Shown here: positions 45,838 through 54,745 of the stretch, in pieces
Numbering within the stretch: the stretch's first letter is position 1
How the letters are laid out: every line of letters begins with the position of its first letter
DNA from: Devosia marina
GTDB lineage: Bacteria; Pseudomonadota; Alphaproteobacteria; Rhizobiales; Devosiaceae
Length of the DNA: 64,000 nucleotides
Reading direction: 5' to 3'
NCBI RefSeq assembly: GCF_009758415.1
Contig: NZ_WQRF01000007.1
Coordinates: forward strand, 45,113 to 109,112
The notes under the pieces: generated by a model
The model's input: the letters and a program-made list of their open reading frames with translations, nothing else
The model's database searches: none
What the model was told of the DNA's origin: nothing
Position numbers and translations under genes: made by a program

Positions 45838-46239
45838 CTACCAGCTTTGCCCCAACACCCTGAAGCACTCTCTGATCACCTCATCCAGCCGTGATGTGGT
45901 GCGCAGCGCCGGCAACATGCCCGGATCGGCCCATTTGTGGTCGATGATCTCGTCCGATGGGCGGATCACCCCGGAAAAATCCGTGGTGGCAAAGACGGCG
46001 AGCCGATAGGTGCCGTCCCGACCCAGGGCCTGCACCATGGCGAGTTGTGGGTTGCGGATCGTGATCCCCAACTCCTCCTGCAATTCGCGCATTGCGCATT
46101 GCTCTACAGTCTCGCCGGGGTCCATCCGACCACCCGGAAAGGTCCACAAATTCTGGTAGGGCGCATAGGCCCGCTTGATAATCAGCACCTTGCCGTCGCG
46201 GACAAGGGCAACGCTGGCGGCGTTGGGAAGGTCTGTCAT
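45838..46239 (-). CDS. Nudix hydrolase
   Basis: A 133-residue Nudix protein. The box GGRMDPGETVEQCAMRELQEELGI matches GX5EX7REUXEEXGU closely. The N-terminus (VALVRDGKVLIIKRAYAPYQNLWTFPGG) is typical of the ADP-ribose or 8-oxo-dGTP type. The exact nucleotide is not determined. It lies 42 bp upstream of the repeat element and is divergent from the SRAP gene. Confidence 0.92.
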   Translation of the reverse strand: MTDLPNAASVALVRDGKVLIIKRAYAPYQNLWTFPGGRMDPGETVEQCAMRELQEELGITIRNPQLAMVQALGRDGTYRLAVFATTDFSGVIRPSDEIIDHKWADPGMLPALRTTSRLDEVIRECFRVLGQSW

Positions 46240-46313
46240 GGATGGAACGGGGCCCGCCGGTTTGCGATTCGTGAGCCAAGAGCTTACCTCTCCCGAGGTA
46301 AAGGAGACATGCC

Positions 46314-47066
46314 ATGTGCGGACGCTATGCTTCGACCCTGCCGCCCGAGATGATGGAGGAGCTGTTCAAGCTCCTCAACAGCGTCGAAACCGTGCCACGC
46401 TACAATATCGCGCCGACCCAGCCTGTCGTTGCCATCTGGGAAGCTGAGGCCCGGCGCGAGGCCCATCTGGCGCGGTGGGGCTTCGTCCCCCATTGGGTCA
46501 AGGACCCGCGCGATTTCCCCTTGCTGGTCAATGCCCGCGCCGAGAGCATGGCCGAAAAACCGGCCTTTCGCGACCGGGTCAAGCATGGCCGCTGCCTCGT
46601 CCCCGCCAGTGGTTACTATGAATGGCACACCGGCCCGGACAAGAAAAAGCAGCCCTACTATATCACCCGCGCCGATGGACAGCCTATGGCGCTGGCCGGG
46701 CTTTATTCTGTCTGGATGGGCCCCAATGGCGAGGAGTTCGATACCGTCGCCACCATCACTGTTGCCGCTAATACCCAGCTTTCACCCATCCACGACCGCA
46801 TGCCAGCGATCCTGCTGGACGAAGCCGCGCAAGACGCTTGGCTCAATTTGCGTGAGGTCGGGGCCGATCAGGCCACGCAAATGGCCCTGCCGCTCGAAGA
46901 TGGCGTGCTGAAATTCCATCCCGTCTCGACCCGGGTCAATTCTGCCCGCGACGACGATCCCGGGCTGATCGACCCGGTGGACCTGGCAAATCCTGAGCCG
47001 TCGTGGATGCCTAAGCCTAAGCCGAAGAAGGCCGCCGGAGGTGGCGGGCAAATGGATCTGTTCTGA
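46314..47066 (+). CDS. SRAP-domain abasic-site DNA-protein crosslinking protein
   Basis: A 250-residue HMCES/YedK homologue. It begins M-C-G-R-Y, so catalytic Cys2 is exposed after Met removal. ARPxx-like active-site segments are NARAESMAEKPAFRD, GYYEWHTGPDKKKQPYY and the His of IHDRMPAIL. It forms a thiazolidine link to abasic sites in single-stranded DNA and protects them. AAAGGAGA precedes the ATG. A 7-bp palindrome lies just upstream (46284-46301). Confidence 0.95.
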   Translation: MCGRYASTLPPEMMEELFKLLNSVETVPRYNIAPTQPVVAIWEAEARREAHLARWGFVPHWVKDPRDFPLLVNARAESMAEKPAFRDRVKHGRCLVPASGYYEWHTGPDKKKQPYYITRADGQPMALAGLYSVWMGPNGEEFDTVATITVAANTQLSPIHDRMPAILLDEAAQDAWLNLREVGADQATQMALPLEDGVLKFHPVSTRVNSARDDDPGLIDPVDLANPEPSWMPKPKPKKAAGGGGQMDLF

Positions 47067-47072
47067 GCCCCC

Positions 47073-47104
47073 GTTCTGTTCCTCTCCCCGAGGGGGAGAA
47101 GAAC
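47073..47104. repeat. Palindromic C/G repeat after the SRAP gene
   Basis: GTTCT...CTCTCCCC-GA-GGGGGAGA...AGAAC, a hairpin between the convergent SRAP and hemerythrin genes. It has the same C-run/G-run form as the repeat at 45697-45795 and may also act as a weak bidirectional transcription end. Confidence 0.45.
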
Positions 47105-47128
47105 AAATTCGGCCCGTGCCCTTGCCCC

Positions 47129-47692
47129 CTAAACCCCGATCTCGAAATAGCCCAGAGCGTCGCCGATGGACTCTTCTTCGTAGTGGAGGTGGCTGAGCAG
47201 CACTTTTTCCAGCGCCCGGAACACGGTCACGGCATCCTCGAAATTGGATGGCCCCGGCGCATCGGCCAGTTTGATCAGCGCGTCAATCAGCCTTTCGAGC
47301 AGTTGGTGCACCACCACATGCTCGGCCTGCAGGCGGTCCGCAATGGCCTTGAATGCCGGGCCCTGCGCGGCGATGCCAGGGAAGATCGCATAGTCTTCGA
47401 TGGAATGGTGGCCATGAACGAACTGGCAATATTGCCCGCACAGCGTGCCGAAGCGCCTATAGTTCGACACCATGACGAGGTCAGCGGTTTCGGACTTGAT
47501 CTCTTCTACGCTCGCCTTGCCTTCCGAAGCGCGTTCGATCAGCCGGCCGAGCACCACCATATTCTCGCGCAGATGGTCATGAATCTGCCTCAAGTGGTCA
47601 CCCGGCGCTTTCTGCGCTTCGGTCACACCGTTAAGCTTGGGAATGGCAGGACGCGTGGCGTCGTCAAGGAATTGTATGTCTTTGAGCAGCAT
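47129..47692 (-). CDS. Hemerythrin-like domain protein
   Basis: A 187-residue protein with a hemerythrin four-helix HHE pattern: DHLRQIHDHLRENMVVLGRLIE, FVHGHHSIEDYAIFP, AEHVVVHQLLERLI and SHLHYEEESIGDAL. These His/Glu positions suit a non-haem di-iron site. Function in bacteria varies (oxygen or NO sensing, iron handling, damage response); none is fixed here. The ATG at 47692 is chosen because the family begins near this point. Confidence 0.9.
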   Translation of the reverse strand: MLLKDIQFLDDATRPAIPKLNGVTEAQKAPGDHLRQIHDHLRENMVVLGRLIERASEGKASVEEIKSETADLVMVSNYRRFGTLCGQYCQFVHGHHSIEDYAIFPGIAAQGPAFKAIADRLQAEHVVVHQLLERLIDALIKLADAPGPSNFEDAVTVFRALEKVLLSHLHYEEESIGDALGYFEIGV

Positions 47693-47757
47693 CGCCCAGA
47701 CATGGTCCGGGCGGGAGGGAGGTGCAAGAAGGCACACGAAAGTGACCGGCGGCGCGG

Positions 47758-49173
47758 CTAACCCAGCAATTTCCCCGGATTGAGAATCCCGTTCGGGTCC
47801 AGCGCCGTCTTGATTGCCCGCATCATCTCGAGCGCCACTGGATCCTTAACCTGTCGCAGCAGCTCTGTTTTAAGCTGTCCGATGCCATGTTCGGCCGAGA
47901 CCGAGCCGCCCAGTTTGAGCACCACCTCATAGATGATCTCGTGCATGGCCTCGTCGTACTCCGCCATGAAGGCCTTGGGATCGGCGCCGACCGGCATCGA
48001 GAAATTGAAGTGAATATTGCCATCCCCCATATGGCCGAACGGCACGGGGCGAATGCCGGGCGCGAATTTTTCTGCCGCTGCCGATCCCTCGGCAATCAGC
48101 GCGGGGACAGCTGCAATGGGCACTGAAACATCGTGCTTGATCGAGGCACCTTCGCGGCTCTGGCATTCGCTCATCTGCTCGCGGAATGCCCACATGCGGG
48201 TGCGGTCAGCGAGGGCCTCGGCCATTACCGCGTCGGAAATGAGCGTCTTGTCGAAAGCCACCTCCAGCGCCGACTGCAGGGCGCCCGGCTCCGTACCGGC
48301 CATACGGGTCAATTCGATCAAGGCATACCAGGGCGAAGCGCTCGCGGTCGGATCCTTGTCCAACATGCCGTGGCGAAGCTGGATGTCGAGCCCGATCCAG
48401 GGGATCAGTTCGAAGGCATTGAGGCGCGAGCCAACGCGTTCACGCATCAGCTGAAACAATTCCAGTGCCGCATCGGGAGAGGCCACGTTGACGATGGCCG
48501 TCTCATAATCTTGGGGCAGGGGATAGAGCTTCAGGCTTGCAGCGGTAATGATGCCGAGCGTGCCTTCCGCGCCCACCAGAAGATCTTTGAGATCATAGCC
48601 GGTATTGTCCTTCTTGAGCGCGTTGAGCCCCTGATAGAGCCGTCCATCCGCCAGCACGGCCTCGACCCCCATGGTCAGCTCGCGCGCATTGCCATAGGCC
48701 AACACGTTGACGCCCCCGGCATTGGAGGACAGAACGCCTCCAATCCGTGCCGAGCCCTGCGACGCCAGCCACAGCGGGAACATCGCTCCCTCTGCTTCTG
48801 CCGCCCTATGGGCGTTTTCAAGGATTACCCCGGCCTCGGCCGTCATCACCCCGGCACCCGCATTTATCGAGCGGATGCGATCGAGCTTGTGCAGACTCAG
48901 GATCACCTCGCGACCCGAAAGCGGCACCTGCGCACCGACCAGTCCGGTATTTCCGCCCTGCGGAACAATGCCGACATGGTTCTGGTTAGCCCACGCCATC
49001 ACTTTTTGAACTGCTTCCACGCTGGGCGGCGTTACGATCGCCGAAGCGGTCTGGTGGAAACGCTTGCGTGGTTCATCAAGCCACGCCCCCATCTTTTCGG
49101 TGTCGGTCACGATCCCATCGCTCCCCACAATCCCGGCCAGGGCATCACGGATTTCGTTAGCGGTGAGGGGCAT
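47758..49173 (-). CDS. FAD-linked D-2-hydroxyacid dehydrogenase (GlcD/D2HGDH-like)
   Basis: A 471-residue flavoprotein. The FAD_binding_4 domain has VPQGGNTGLVGAQVP, SQGSARIGGVLSSNAGG and LLVGAEGTLGIIT. The C-terminal FAD-oxidase_C domain has FGHMGDGNIHFNFSMPVG and the metal/substrate SAEHGIGQLK near 440-450. It probably oxidises a D-2-hydroxyacid such as D-2-hydroxyglutarate or D-lactate, with electrons to ETF (consistent with etfD at 17960) or quinone. The ATG at 49173 follows GGAG at good spacing. It is divergent from the histidine phosphatase gene. Confidence 0.93.
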   Translation of the reverse strand: MPLTANEIRDALAGIVGSDGIVTDTEKMGAWLDEPRKRFHQTASAIVTPPSVEAVQKVMAWANQNHVGIVPQGGNTGLVGAQVPLSGREVILSLHKLDRIRSINAGAGVMTAEAGVILENAHRAAEAEGAMFPLWLASQGSARIGGVLSSNAGGVNVLAYGNARELTMGVEAVLADGRLYQGLNALKKDNTGYDLKDLLVGAEGTLGIITAASLKLYPLPQDYETAIVNVASPDAALELFQLMRERVGSRLNAFELIPWIGLDIQLRHGMLDKDPTASASPWYALIELTRMAGTEPGALQSALEVAFDKTLISDAVMAEALADRTRMWAFREQMSECQSREGASIKHDVSVPIAAVPALIAEGSAAAEKFAPGIRPVPFGHMGDGNIHFNFSMPVGADPKAFMAEYDEAMHEIIYEVVLKLGGSVSAEHGIGQLKTELLRQVKDPVALEMMRAIKTALDPNGILNPGKLLG

Positions 49174-49297
49174 GTCAGAACTCCAAAACAGATGAGCTAT
49201 GAGGGCGTTGCGCTTGCTTGCGCGGTCTAGGGTGTGCCACAAGCAAGCCACAGACTCCAGACGAACAAAGGCCGTGCCAGTAGGCGCGGAAGTGTCC

Positions 49298-49939
49298 ATG
49301 ACTGCCCCTTCCTGGCCAGATTTCTATTTCGCGCGCCACGGCGAAACCGACTGGAACCGTGAACAGCGTTATCAGGGCAGCCGCGATATCCCGCTCAACC
49401 GCACCGGCCAGTTGCAGGCCGACGCCAATGGCCTGCTGCTGCGCGACCTGCTGGAGCGCGACGGTGTCGATCCCGCCTCGCTCAACTGGTTTGCCTCGCC
49501 GCTGAGCCGGGCGTCCGAAACCATGGACCGCATGCGCGCCGCCTTCGATATCGCGCTGCCGCCCGTAATTCACGACAAGCGGCTGATCGAGATTTCCTTC
49601 GGCAATTTCGAGGGCCGCCTGCACGCTGAGATCGCCCGCGAATATTCAGCGCTGGCACCCGGTGAACGCGACGAGAGCTATTGGCGCTTCCGCCCCGAAA
49701 ATGGCGAGAACTATGACGATGTAGCGACCCGCCTGCTCGATTTCGCGCGCGAACTGACCCATCATGCGGTGGTCGTGGCCCATGGCGGCGTGCTGCGCGT
49801 GGTTCGGCATCTGGTGGAAGGCACGCCACGCGGTGATGTGCTCAACTGGCCGCCGCCGCAGGGTGTGATCGCTCATTTCGCCGGTGGCCGGATGACGCTG
49901 CATGCGGCTGAGAACACCTGGGACGAGCCGGTCGATTGA
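49298..49939 (+). CDS. Histidine phosphatase family protein
   Basis: A 213-residue phosphoglycerate-mutase-fold enzyme. The catalytic motif FARHGETDWN is at 10-19, the second His is in VVAHGGVLRV, and the intermediate Arg/Glu segments are ASPLSRASETM and RLIEISFGNFEG. It is likely a phosphatase rather than a glycolytic mutase (length about 210). GCGGAAG precedes the ATG. It is 48 bp upstream of aroC on the same strand, likely an operon; a link to aromatic synthesis is not evident. Confidence 0.9.
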   Translation: MTAPSWPDFYFARHGETDWNREQRYQGSRDIPLNRTGQLQADANGLLLRDLLERDGVDPASLNWFASPLSRASETMDRMRAAFDIALPPVIHDKRLIEISFGNFEGRLHAEIAREYSALAPGERDESYWRFRPENGENYDDVATRLLDFARELTHHAVVVAHGGVLRVVRHLVEGTPRGDVLNWPPPQGVIAHFAGGRMTLHAAENTWDEPVD

Positions 49940-49987
49940 CCTGACGCCTCGGCCTGCCTAGAACGCTCGCAACCACGGGGCCGCGCC

Positions 49988-51103
49988 ATGTCTTTCAATA
50001 CGTTCGGGCATCTTTTTCGTTTCACCACCTGGGGCGAAAGCCACGGGCCGGCGCTGGGCGTCGTGGTCGACGGTTGCCCGCCGGGCATTGCGTTGACCCC
50101 CGAGATGATTCAGCGCGATCTCGATCGCCGCAAGCCCGGACAGTCCAAATTCACCACGCAGCGCCGCGAGGCCGACGAGGTGAAAATCCTTTCCGGCGTG
50201 TTCGAGGACGAACGCACCGACGGCCCGCGGACCACCGGCACGCCGATTTCCCTGATGATCGAGAATACCGATCAGCGGTCCAAGGATTATTCGGAGATTC
50301 GCGACAAATATCGTCCCGGGCATGCCGACTACACCTATGACCAGAAATACGGCATTCGCGATTATCGCGGCGGTGGCCGCACCTCGGCCCGTGAAACGGC
50401 CGCGCGCGTTGCGGCTGGTGCCGTGGCGCGACAAGTACTCGCCGGCGTGACCATTCGTGCCAGCCTGGTGCAGATGGGTCCGCACAAGATCGACTATGCC
50501 AATTTCGATTGGGACCAGGTGGGGCAGAATCCCTTCTTCTGCGCCGACGCCAAGGCCGCCGATCTCTGGGCCGAGTATCTTGATGGCTTGCGCAAGGATG
50601 GCAATTCGGCCGGTGCGGTGATCGAGGTGGTCGCCGAAGGTGTTCCATCTGGCTGGGGCGCACCGATCTACGGCAAGCTCAGCGCCGATCTGGCCTCGGC
50701 GATGATGAGCATCAATGCTGTCAAGGCTGTCGAAATCGGCGCGGGCTTCGAGGCGGCGGGCCTGACCGGTGTGGAGAACGCCGACCAGATGCGGGCGGGC
50801 GAGGACAAGCCCTATTTTCTCTCCAACCATGCCGGCGGCATTCTGGGCGGTGTCTCCAATGGCGACCCGATCGTGTGTCGATTTGCGGTCAAGCCGACCT
50901 CGTCCATTCTGACCCCGCGCCAGACTGTCACCACGGCCAATGAAGATGTCGACATCATTACCAAGGGCCGCCACGACCCCTGCGTCGGGATCCGCGCCGT
51001 GCCGGTGGGCGAAGCCATGATGGCCTTGGTCCTTGCGGATCACATGTTGCGCCACCGGGGACAGACCGGCCGCGAAGGTGGCGTCGGTTTTCAGCGGAAC
51101 TAG
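49988..51103 (+). CDS. aroC: Chorismate synthase
   Basis: A 371-residue enzyme that makes chorismate from EPSP using reduced FMN. Signatures are [19 protein letters not shown] (first), the [20 protein letters not shown] stretch (second) and [12 protein letters not shown] with [25 protein letters not shown] (third). The N-terminus [20 protein letters not shown] is standard. Full length. It ends 4 bp inside the convergent MBL gene (stop overlap 51100-51103). Confidence 0.98.
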   Translation: MSFNTFGHLFRFTTWGESHGPALGVVVDGCPPGIALTPEMIQRDLDRRKPGQSKFTTQRREADEVKILSGVFEDERTDGPRTTGTPISLMIENTDQRSKDYSEIRDKYRPGHADYTYDQKYGIRDYRGGGRTSARETAARVAAGAVARQVLAGVTIRASLVQMGPHKIDYANFDWDQVGQNPFFCADAKAADLWAEYLDGLRKDGNSAGAVIEVVAEGVPSGWGAPIYGKLSADLASAMMSINAVKAVEIGAGFEAAGLTGVENADQMRAGEDKPYFLSNHAGGILGGVSNGDPIVCRFAVKPTSSILTPRQTVTTANEDVDIITKGRHDPCVGIRAVPVGEAMMALVLADHMLRHRGQTGREGGVGFQRN

Positions 51104-52023
51104 CTACGCGACACGTGCAAGCGGAGTCCAAAGGGTCCGCGTTTCACAGTCAACTGCTCCAGCTTTTCCAGATATTCTACGTGCGCCATAATGGTCATGC
51201 GTGCCGCCATGCGCACCTTGGTCGGTTGATTGGGATATATTGCCCTGACCACCGCGCCTATTGTGCGCGCACCTGCGTCCACGGCGTCCAGCACTTGCTG
51301 GTTGCGCATCTGCCGGTGCGCCCTGAGGGCCGCAGCGTGCGCCGGGCCATCTGCAATTCTATCGCCATGTGCGGGGAGATAGCGGCGATAGGGCAGGGCA
51401 ATGAGCTTGTCCAGCGAAGCGAGATAATCCGCCATTGAGCCGTCCGGCACCGATACCAGGGTAGAATTCCATCCCATCACATGGTCCCCGGAGAACAGCA
51501 GGTCGCTGCCCACCACCCCGAAGGCCAGATGGTTGGCGCAATGGCCGGGTGTTGTGAGAACGCTGACGGTCATGTCGCCTGCCGGGATGACTTCACCATC
51601 GACCAGGGATCGGTCGGGCACGAGGTCCCAATCGCAAGACTTGCGGATCGGGTTGACTTCGAATCGGCGCAAGGGTCGTGACAGCCGGTGCGGTCCGCCA
51701 AACCAGAGCGGCGCGCTTAGCTTCTGCGCCAGCATTTTTGCCGACGCGCTGTGGTCGCGATGGGTATGCGTGAGCAGGATGGCCGTGACCGGACGTCCGC
51801 CAATAGCCTTGAGCAGGGCAGCCTCATGCATAGGGTCGATTGGACCCGGATCTATCAGTGCAAGCTTCTGATGCCCCACAAGAAAACTGTTCGTTCCGGT
51901 GAATGTAAACGGCGACGCATTGGGGGCAGTAATCCGGACAATGCGCTCTGCAACGGCAACGGGTTGACCCGTTTGGGCATCGAACTGGGTCTCAAAGTGG
52001 AGTTCAGGAGCGGTGGGGGCCAT
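51100..52023 (-). CDS. MBL-fold metallo-hydrolase (LACTB2-like)
   Basis: A 307-residue metallo-beta-lactamase-fold enzyme. The metal site is T-H-T-H-R-D-H-S in [11 protein letters not shown], with further ligands in [20 protein letters not shown] and PAHGDRI. The C-terminal winged-helix part (about 245-300: [29 protein letters not shown]) fits LACTB2-type ribonuclease or glyoxalase-II-like proteins. The substrate is unknown. The ATG at 52023 is chosen because the family begins there; it is divergent from bioY. Confidence 0.88.
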   Translation of the reverse strand: MAPTAPELHFETQFDAQTGQPVAVAERIVRITAPNASPFTFTGTNSFLVGHQKLALIDPGPIDPMHEAALLKAIGGRPVTAILLTHTHRDHSASAKMLAQKLSAPLWFGGPHRLSRPLRRFEVNPIRKSCDWDLVPDRSLVDGEVIPAGDMTVSVLTTPGHCANHLAFGVVGSDLLFSGDHVMGWNSTLVSVPDGSMADYLASLDKLIALPYRRYLPAHGDRIADGPAHAAALRAHRQMRNQQVLDAVDAGARTIGAVVRAIYPNQPTKVRMAARMTIMAHVEYLEKLEQLTVKRGPFGLRLHVSRS

Positions 52024-52114
52024 TGCGTGCCGTGTAACGAAACCGTAATAGACTGTGGTCCGGACCCGACCACCCGGGAGGGGGTTGGTCCCTATCAATT
52101 ACGGAAGGTATGAA

Positions 52115-52729
52115 ATGGCTGTGACTTTGACCACGCCCAACACGCTGCTCGGTGCATTCCAGCCCAAGGGCAACGTCGCCAAGCTGGCAACCAATGCCGC
52201 TATCGTCCTCATTGGCACCATGCTCATCACGGCTGCTGCCAAGGTCAACGTCCCGGTCTGGCCGGTGCCGGTGACCCTGCAGAGCTTTGCCATTGCCGCG
52301 CTCGCCGCTGCTTTCGGCATGCGTATCGGTGTCGCCACCGTTGCCGCATACCTCATCGAAGGGGCCATGGGCCTGCCCGTCTTCGCCACCGGCGGTGGCA
52401 TGGCTTACCTTTTGGGACCCACCGGCGGCTTCCTCATCGGCTTCCTCGCGCAGGCCGCTATCATCGGCTACGCGGCTGACCGCGGCGCTTCGGGCCGTCC
52501 CCTGGCCCTGTTCGGGGCCATGCTGGTGGCGACCGCAGTGCTGTATGCCTTCGGCTTTGCCTGGTTGGTGATGATGGCAGGTCAGGCCGCATGGGTTGAT
52601 CAGACCAATGTGCTCGCCTCCGCCTTTGCCAAGGCCGTGCAGCCTTTCCTCGTCTGGGACACTCTCAAGATGGCCCTTGCGGCCCTGACCGTGACCGGCC
52701 TGTGGAGCTTCTTCGGCGCCAAGCGCTAA
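52115..52729 (+). CDS. bioY: Biotin transporter BioY
   Basis: A 204-residue integral membrane S-component with about six helices. Family segments are KVNVPVWPVPVTLQSFAIAALAAAFG, YLIEGAMGLPVF and GPTGGFLIGFLAQAAIIGY. BioY binds biotin and works with an ECF module (BioMN) or on its own. No bioM/bioN is nearby, so it is either solitary or shares a remote ECF module. GGAAGG precedes the ATG. A 6-bp inverted repeat lies upstream at 52055-52073. A strong terminator follows (52752-52781). Confidence 0.93.
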   Translation: MAVTLTTPNTLLGAFQPKGNVAKLATNAAIVLIGTMLITAAAKVNVPVWPVPVTLQSFAIAALAAAFGMRIGVATVAAYLIEGAMGLPVFATGGGMAYLLGPTGGFLIGFLAQAAIIGYAADRGASGRPLALFGAMLVATAVLYAFGFAWLVMMAGQAAWVDQTNVLASAFAKAVQPFLVWDTLKMALAALTVTGLWSFFGAKR

Positions 52730-52751
52730 GCGAAGACGCAGTTCTTATAAG

Positions 52752-52781
52752 AAAGGGCCGGTCGAAAGACCGGCCCTTTTT
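52752..52781. terminator. Strong bidirectional terminator between bioY and the ABC ATPase
   Basis: AAAGGGCCGGTC - GAAA - GACCGGCCCTTTTT: a perfect stem of about 12 bp with a GNRA-type tetraloop, T tract on the plus strand and A tract (T on minus). It ends both bioY and the leftward rhamnoside operon, whose last gene stops at 52801. Confidence 0.93.
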
Positions 52782-52800
52782 CATGTCCATATTTGGTGGG

Positions 52801-53883
52801 TCAGCCCGCCGCCACGGCCAACCCATTGGCATCGAACAGCAAGGCCTTCGCCGGATCTACATCGAGCGCCAGGCTCTCGCCGCGCTTGAGCGCCTGGTCG
52901 CCATCGAGCACGGCAAGCCAGGAGGCGCCCGATGGGAGCTCGAGATTGACAATGGTCTCGTTGCCCAGCCGCTCGACAAGACCAACGCGACCGACAATGG
53001 CCCCGGAGGGCGCGACCACAAGATCGTGTGGCCGCACGCCAAGGGTCAGCTTGTCACCCGGGTGGACCTTGCCGGCGGGCAGCGCGACGGGCACGCCGAC
53101 GACGTCAGGCCCGCTCACATGGACCGTTTCGCCAACAATCTTGTCGGCATTCACTTCAACGAAATTCATCTTGGGCGAACCGATAAAGCCCGCCACGAAG
53201 AGATTGGCAGGGTGCTTGTAGAGTTCGATCGGGCTGCCGACCTGCTGCACCACGCCGCCGTCAAGCACGACGATCTTGTCAGCCAGCGTCATGGCCTCGA
53301 CCTGGTCGTGCGTCACATAGATCATGGTGGCGTCCAACTCACTATGCAGCTTGGAGATTTCCATGCGCATGTCGACGCGCAGCGCCGCGTCAAGGTTTGA
53401 CAGCGGTTCGTCGAACAGGAAAACCTCCGGCTGACGCACGATGGCTCGACCGATGGCAACGCGCTGGCGCTGTCCACCCGAAAGCTGGCTCGGCTTGCGG
53501 TCTAGCAGATGTTCCATCTGCAGGATACGTGCCGCCTCGCGGATTTTCTGGTCGCGCACCTCCTTGGGGGTCCGCGCCAGCTTCAGGCCAAAGCCGACAT
53601 TGTCGTACACCGTCATGTGCGGGTAGAGCGCATAGGACTGGAACACCATGGCGATGCCGCGGTCCCGCGGTTCGACTGCGTTGACCACTTTGTCGCCAAT
53701 CACCAGCTCGCCGCCGGTGATGTCCTCCAGACCTGCAATCATGCGCAGTAGTGTGGACTTGCCGCAGCCTGACGGTCCGACGAAAACAACGAACTCGCCA
53801 TGCTCGATGGTAAGGTCAACGCCTTTGATGACCTCGACTTTGCCATAGCTCTTGCGGAGCTGTCTCAGTTCAAGCCCGGCCAT
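52801..53883 (-). CDS. ABC importer ATPase, UgpC/MalK type
   Basis: A 360-residue CUT1 ATPase. Walker A GPSGCGKST is at 36-44, Q-loop VFQSYALYPHMTV near 82, signature LSGGQRQR near 135, Walker B VFLFDEPLSNLD near 155, and the H-loop THDQ near 190. The C-terminal regulatory OB-like domain starts near 235. It powers the adjacent permeases. It is the last gene of the leftward operon, 34 bp after the second permease, and ends before the shared terminator. Confidence 0.95.
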   Translation of the reverse strand: MAGLELRQLRKSYGKVEVIKGVDLTIEHGEFVVFVGPSGCGKSTLLRMIAGLEDITGGELVIGDKVVNAVEPRDRGIAMVFQSYALYPHMTVYDNVGFGLKLARTPKEVRDQKIREAARILQMEHLLDRKPSQLSGGQRQRVAIGRAIVRQPEVFLFDEPLSNLDAALRVDMRMEISKLHSELDATMIYVTHDQVEAMTLADKIVVLDGGVVQQVGSPIELYKHPANLFVAGFIGSPKMNFVEVNADKIVGETVHVSGPDVVGVPVALPAGKVHPGDKLTLGVRPHDLVVAPSGAIVGRVGLVERLGNETIVNLELPSGASWLAVLDGDQALKRGESLALDVDPAKALLFDANGLAVAAG

Positions 53884-53917
53884 GGTCGGTCTCCTTGCAG
53901 TGTGTCGTCATGTGCCC

Positions 53918-54745
53918 TTATCCCTTCACAGCGCCGGCCGTCATGCCGGCCACGATCTGCCGGTTGAAGAACATGAAGACCAGCAGCGGCGGTATGGTGA
54001 TGAGCAGGATATTGGTGAACAGCAGATTATAGGCGGTGCTGAACTGGCTCTGGAAATTATAGAGCGTCAATTGCACGGTCGCGTTGGCATTGCCCGGCAG
54101 ATAGTAGAGCGGGTTGGTGAAGTCGTTGAAGATTCCGACCGATTGCACCACGATATTGGTGACCGTGACCGGCCAGAGCAGCGGCAGCACAATGCGGAAG
54201 AACACATCCAGCGGCCGCGCGCCGTCGATGATGGCCGCTTCGTCGAGATCGCGCGGAATGGTGGCGACGAAAGCGCGGTAGAGAATGATCGAGAAGGGCA
54301 GGTTGTAGGCGACCTCGATCAGGATCATACCATGCAGTGTCCCGAACAGTTGCAGGCCCTGCAGCAACCAGATCGTCGGCACCACGGCGGGCGGCACCAT
54401 CAGGCCCGCCAGGACCAGAAATTCGATCAGCCCGTTCCAGCGTGTTTTGCGTCGGGCCAGCACATAGCCAACCATGGCCGCAAAGATCACCAGCAGGGTC
54501 ACGCTGACCACGGTGATGATGCTCGAATTGATGAAGGCGGTGATCATCATCCAGTTGCGGGTTTTGACCACCTCGACCACGTTTTCCCAAAAGTGGAATC
54601 CGGTGGGAAGGGAAAAGTCCCGCAGGGCCGATTGCTGCCGGTCCTTGAACGCCATCAGGATGATGAAGATGAACGGAATGACGAACACCACGAAAGTGGC
54701 TGCGATGGCGGCAGCGCCGCCCAGGATCGAAGTGCGCTTTTTCAT
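53918..54745 (-). CDS. CUT1 ABC permease, MalG-like
   Basis: A 275-residue inner-membrane permease with six predicted helices. The EAA loop DLDEAAIIDGARPLDVFFRIVLPLL is in the second half, typical of CUT1 (sugar/oligosaccharide) permeases. It pairs with the MalF-like permease, whose stop overlaps its start by 4 bp (ATGA). It should form the channel half for rhamnosyl oligosaccharide import. Confidence 0.94.
   Translation of the reverse strand: MKKRTSILGGAAAIAATFVVFVIPFIFIILMAFKDRQQSALRDFSLPTGFHFWENVVEVVKTRNWMMITAFINSSIITVVSVTLLVIFAAMVGYVLARRKTRWNGLIEFLVLAGLMVPPAVVPTIWLLQGLQLFGTLHGMILIEVAYNLPFSIILYRAFVATIPRDLDEAAIIDGARPLDVFFRIVLPLLWPVTVTNIVVQSVGIFNDFTNPLYYLPGNANATVQLTLYNFQSQFSTAYNLLFTNILLITIPPLLVFMFFNRQIVAGMTAGAVKG

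Noticed and set aside
52090..52110. Possible BioR operator before bioY
   Set aside because: CTATCAATTA differs from the BioR consensus at about three positions, so it cannot be called.
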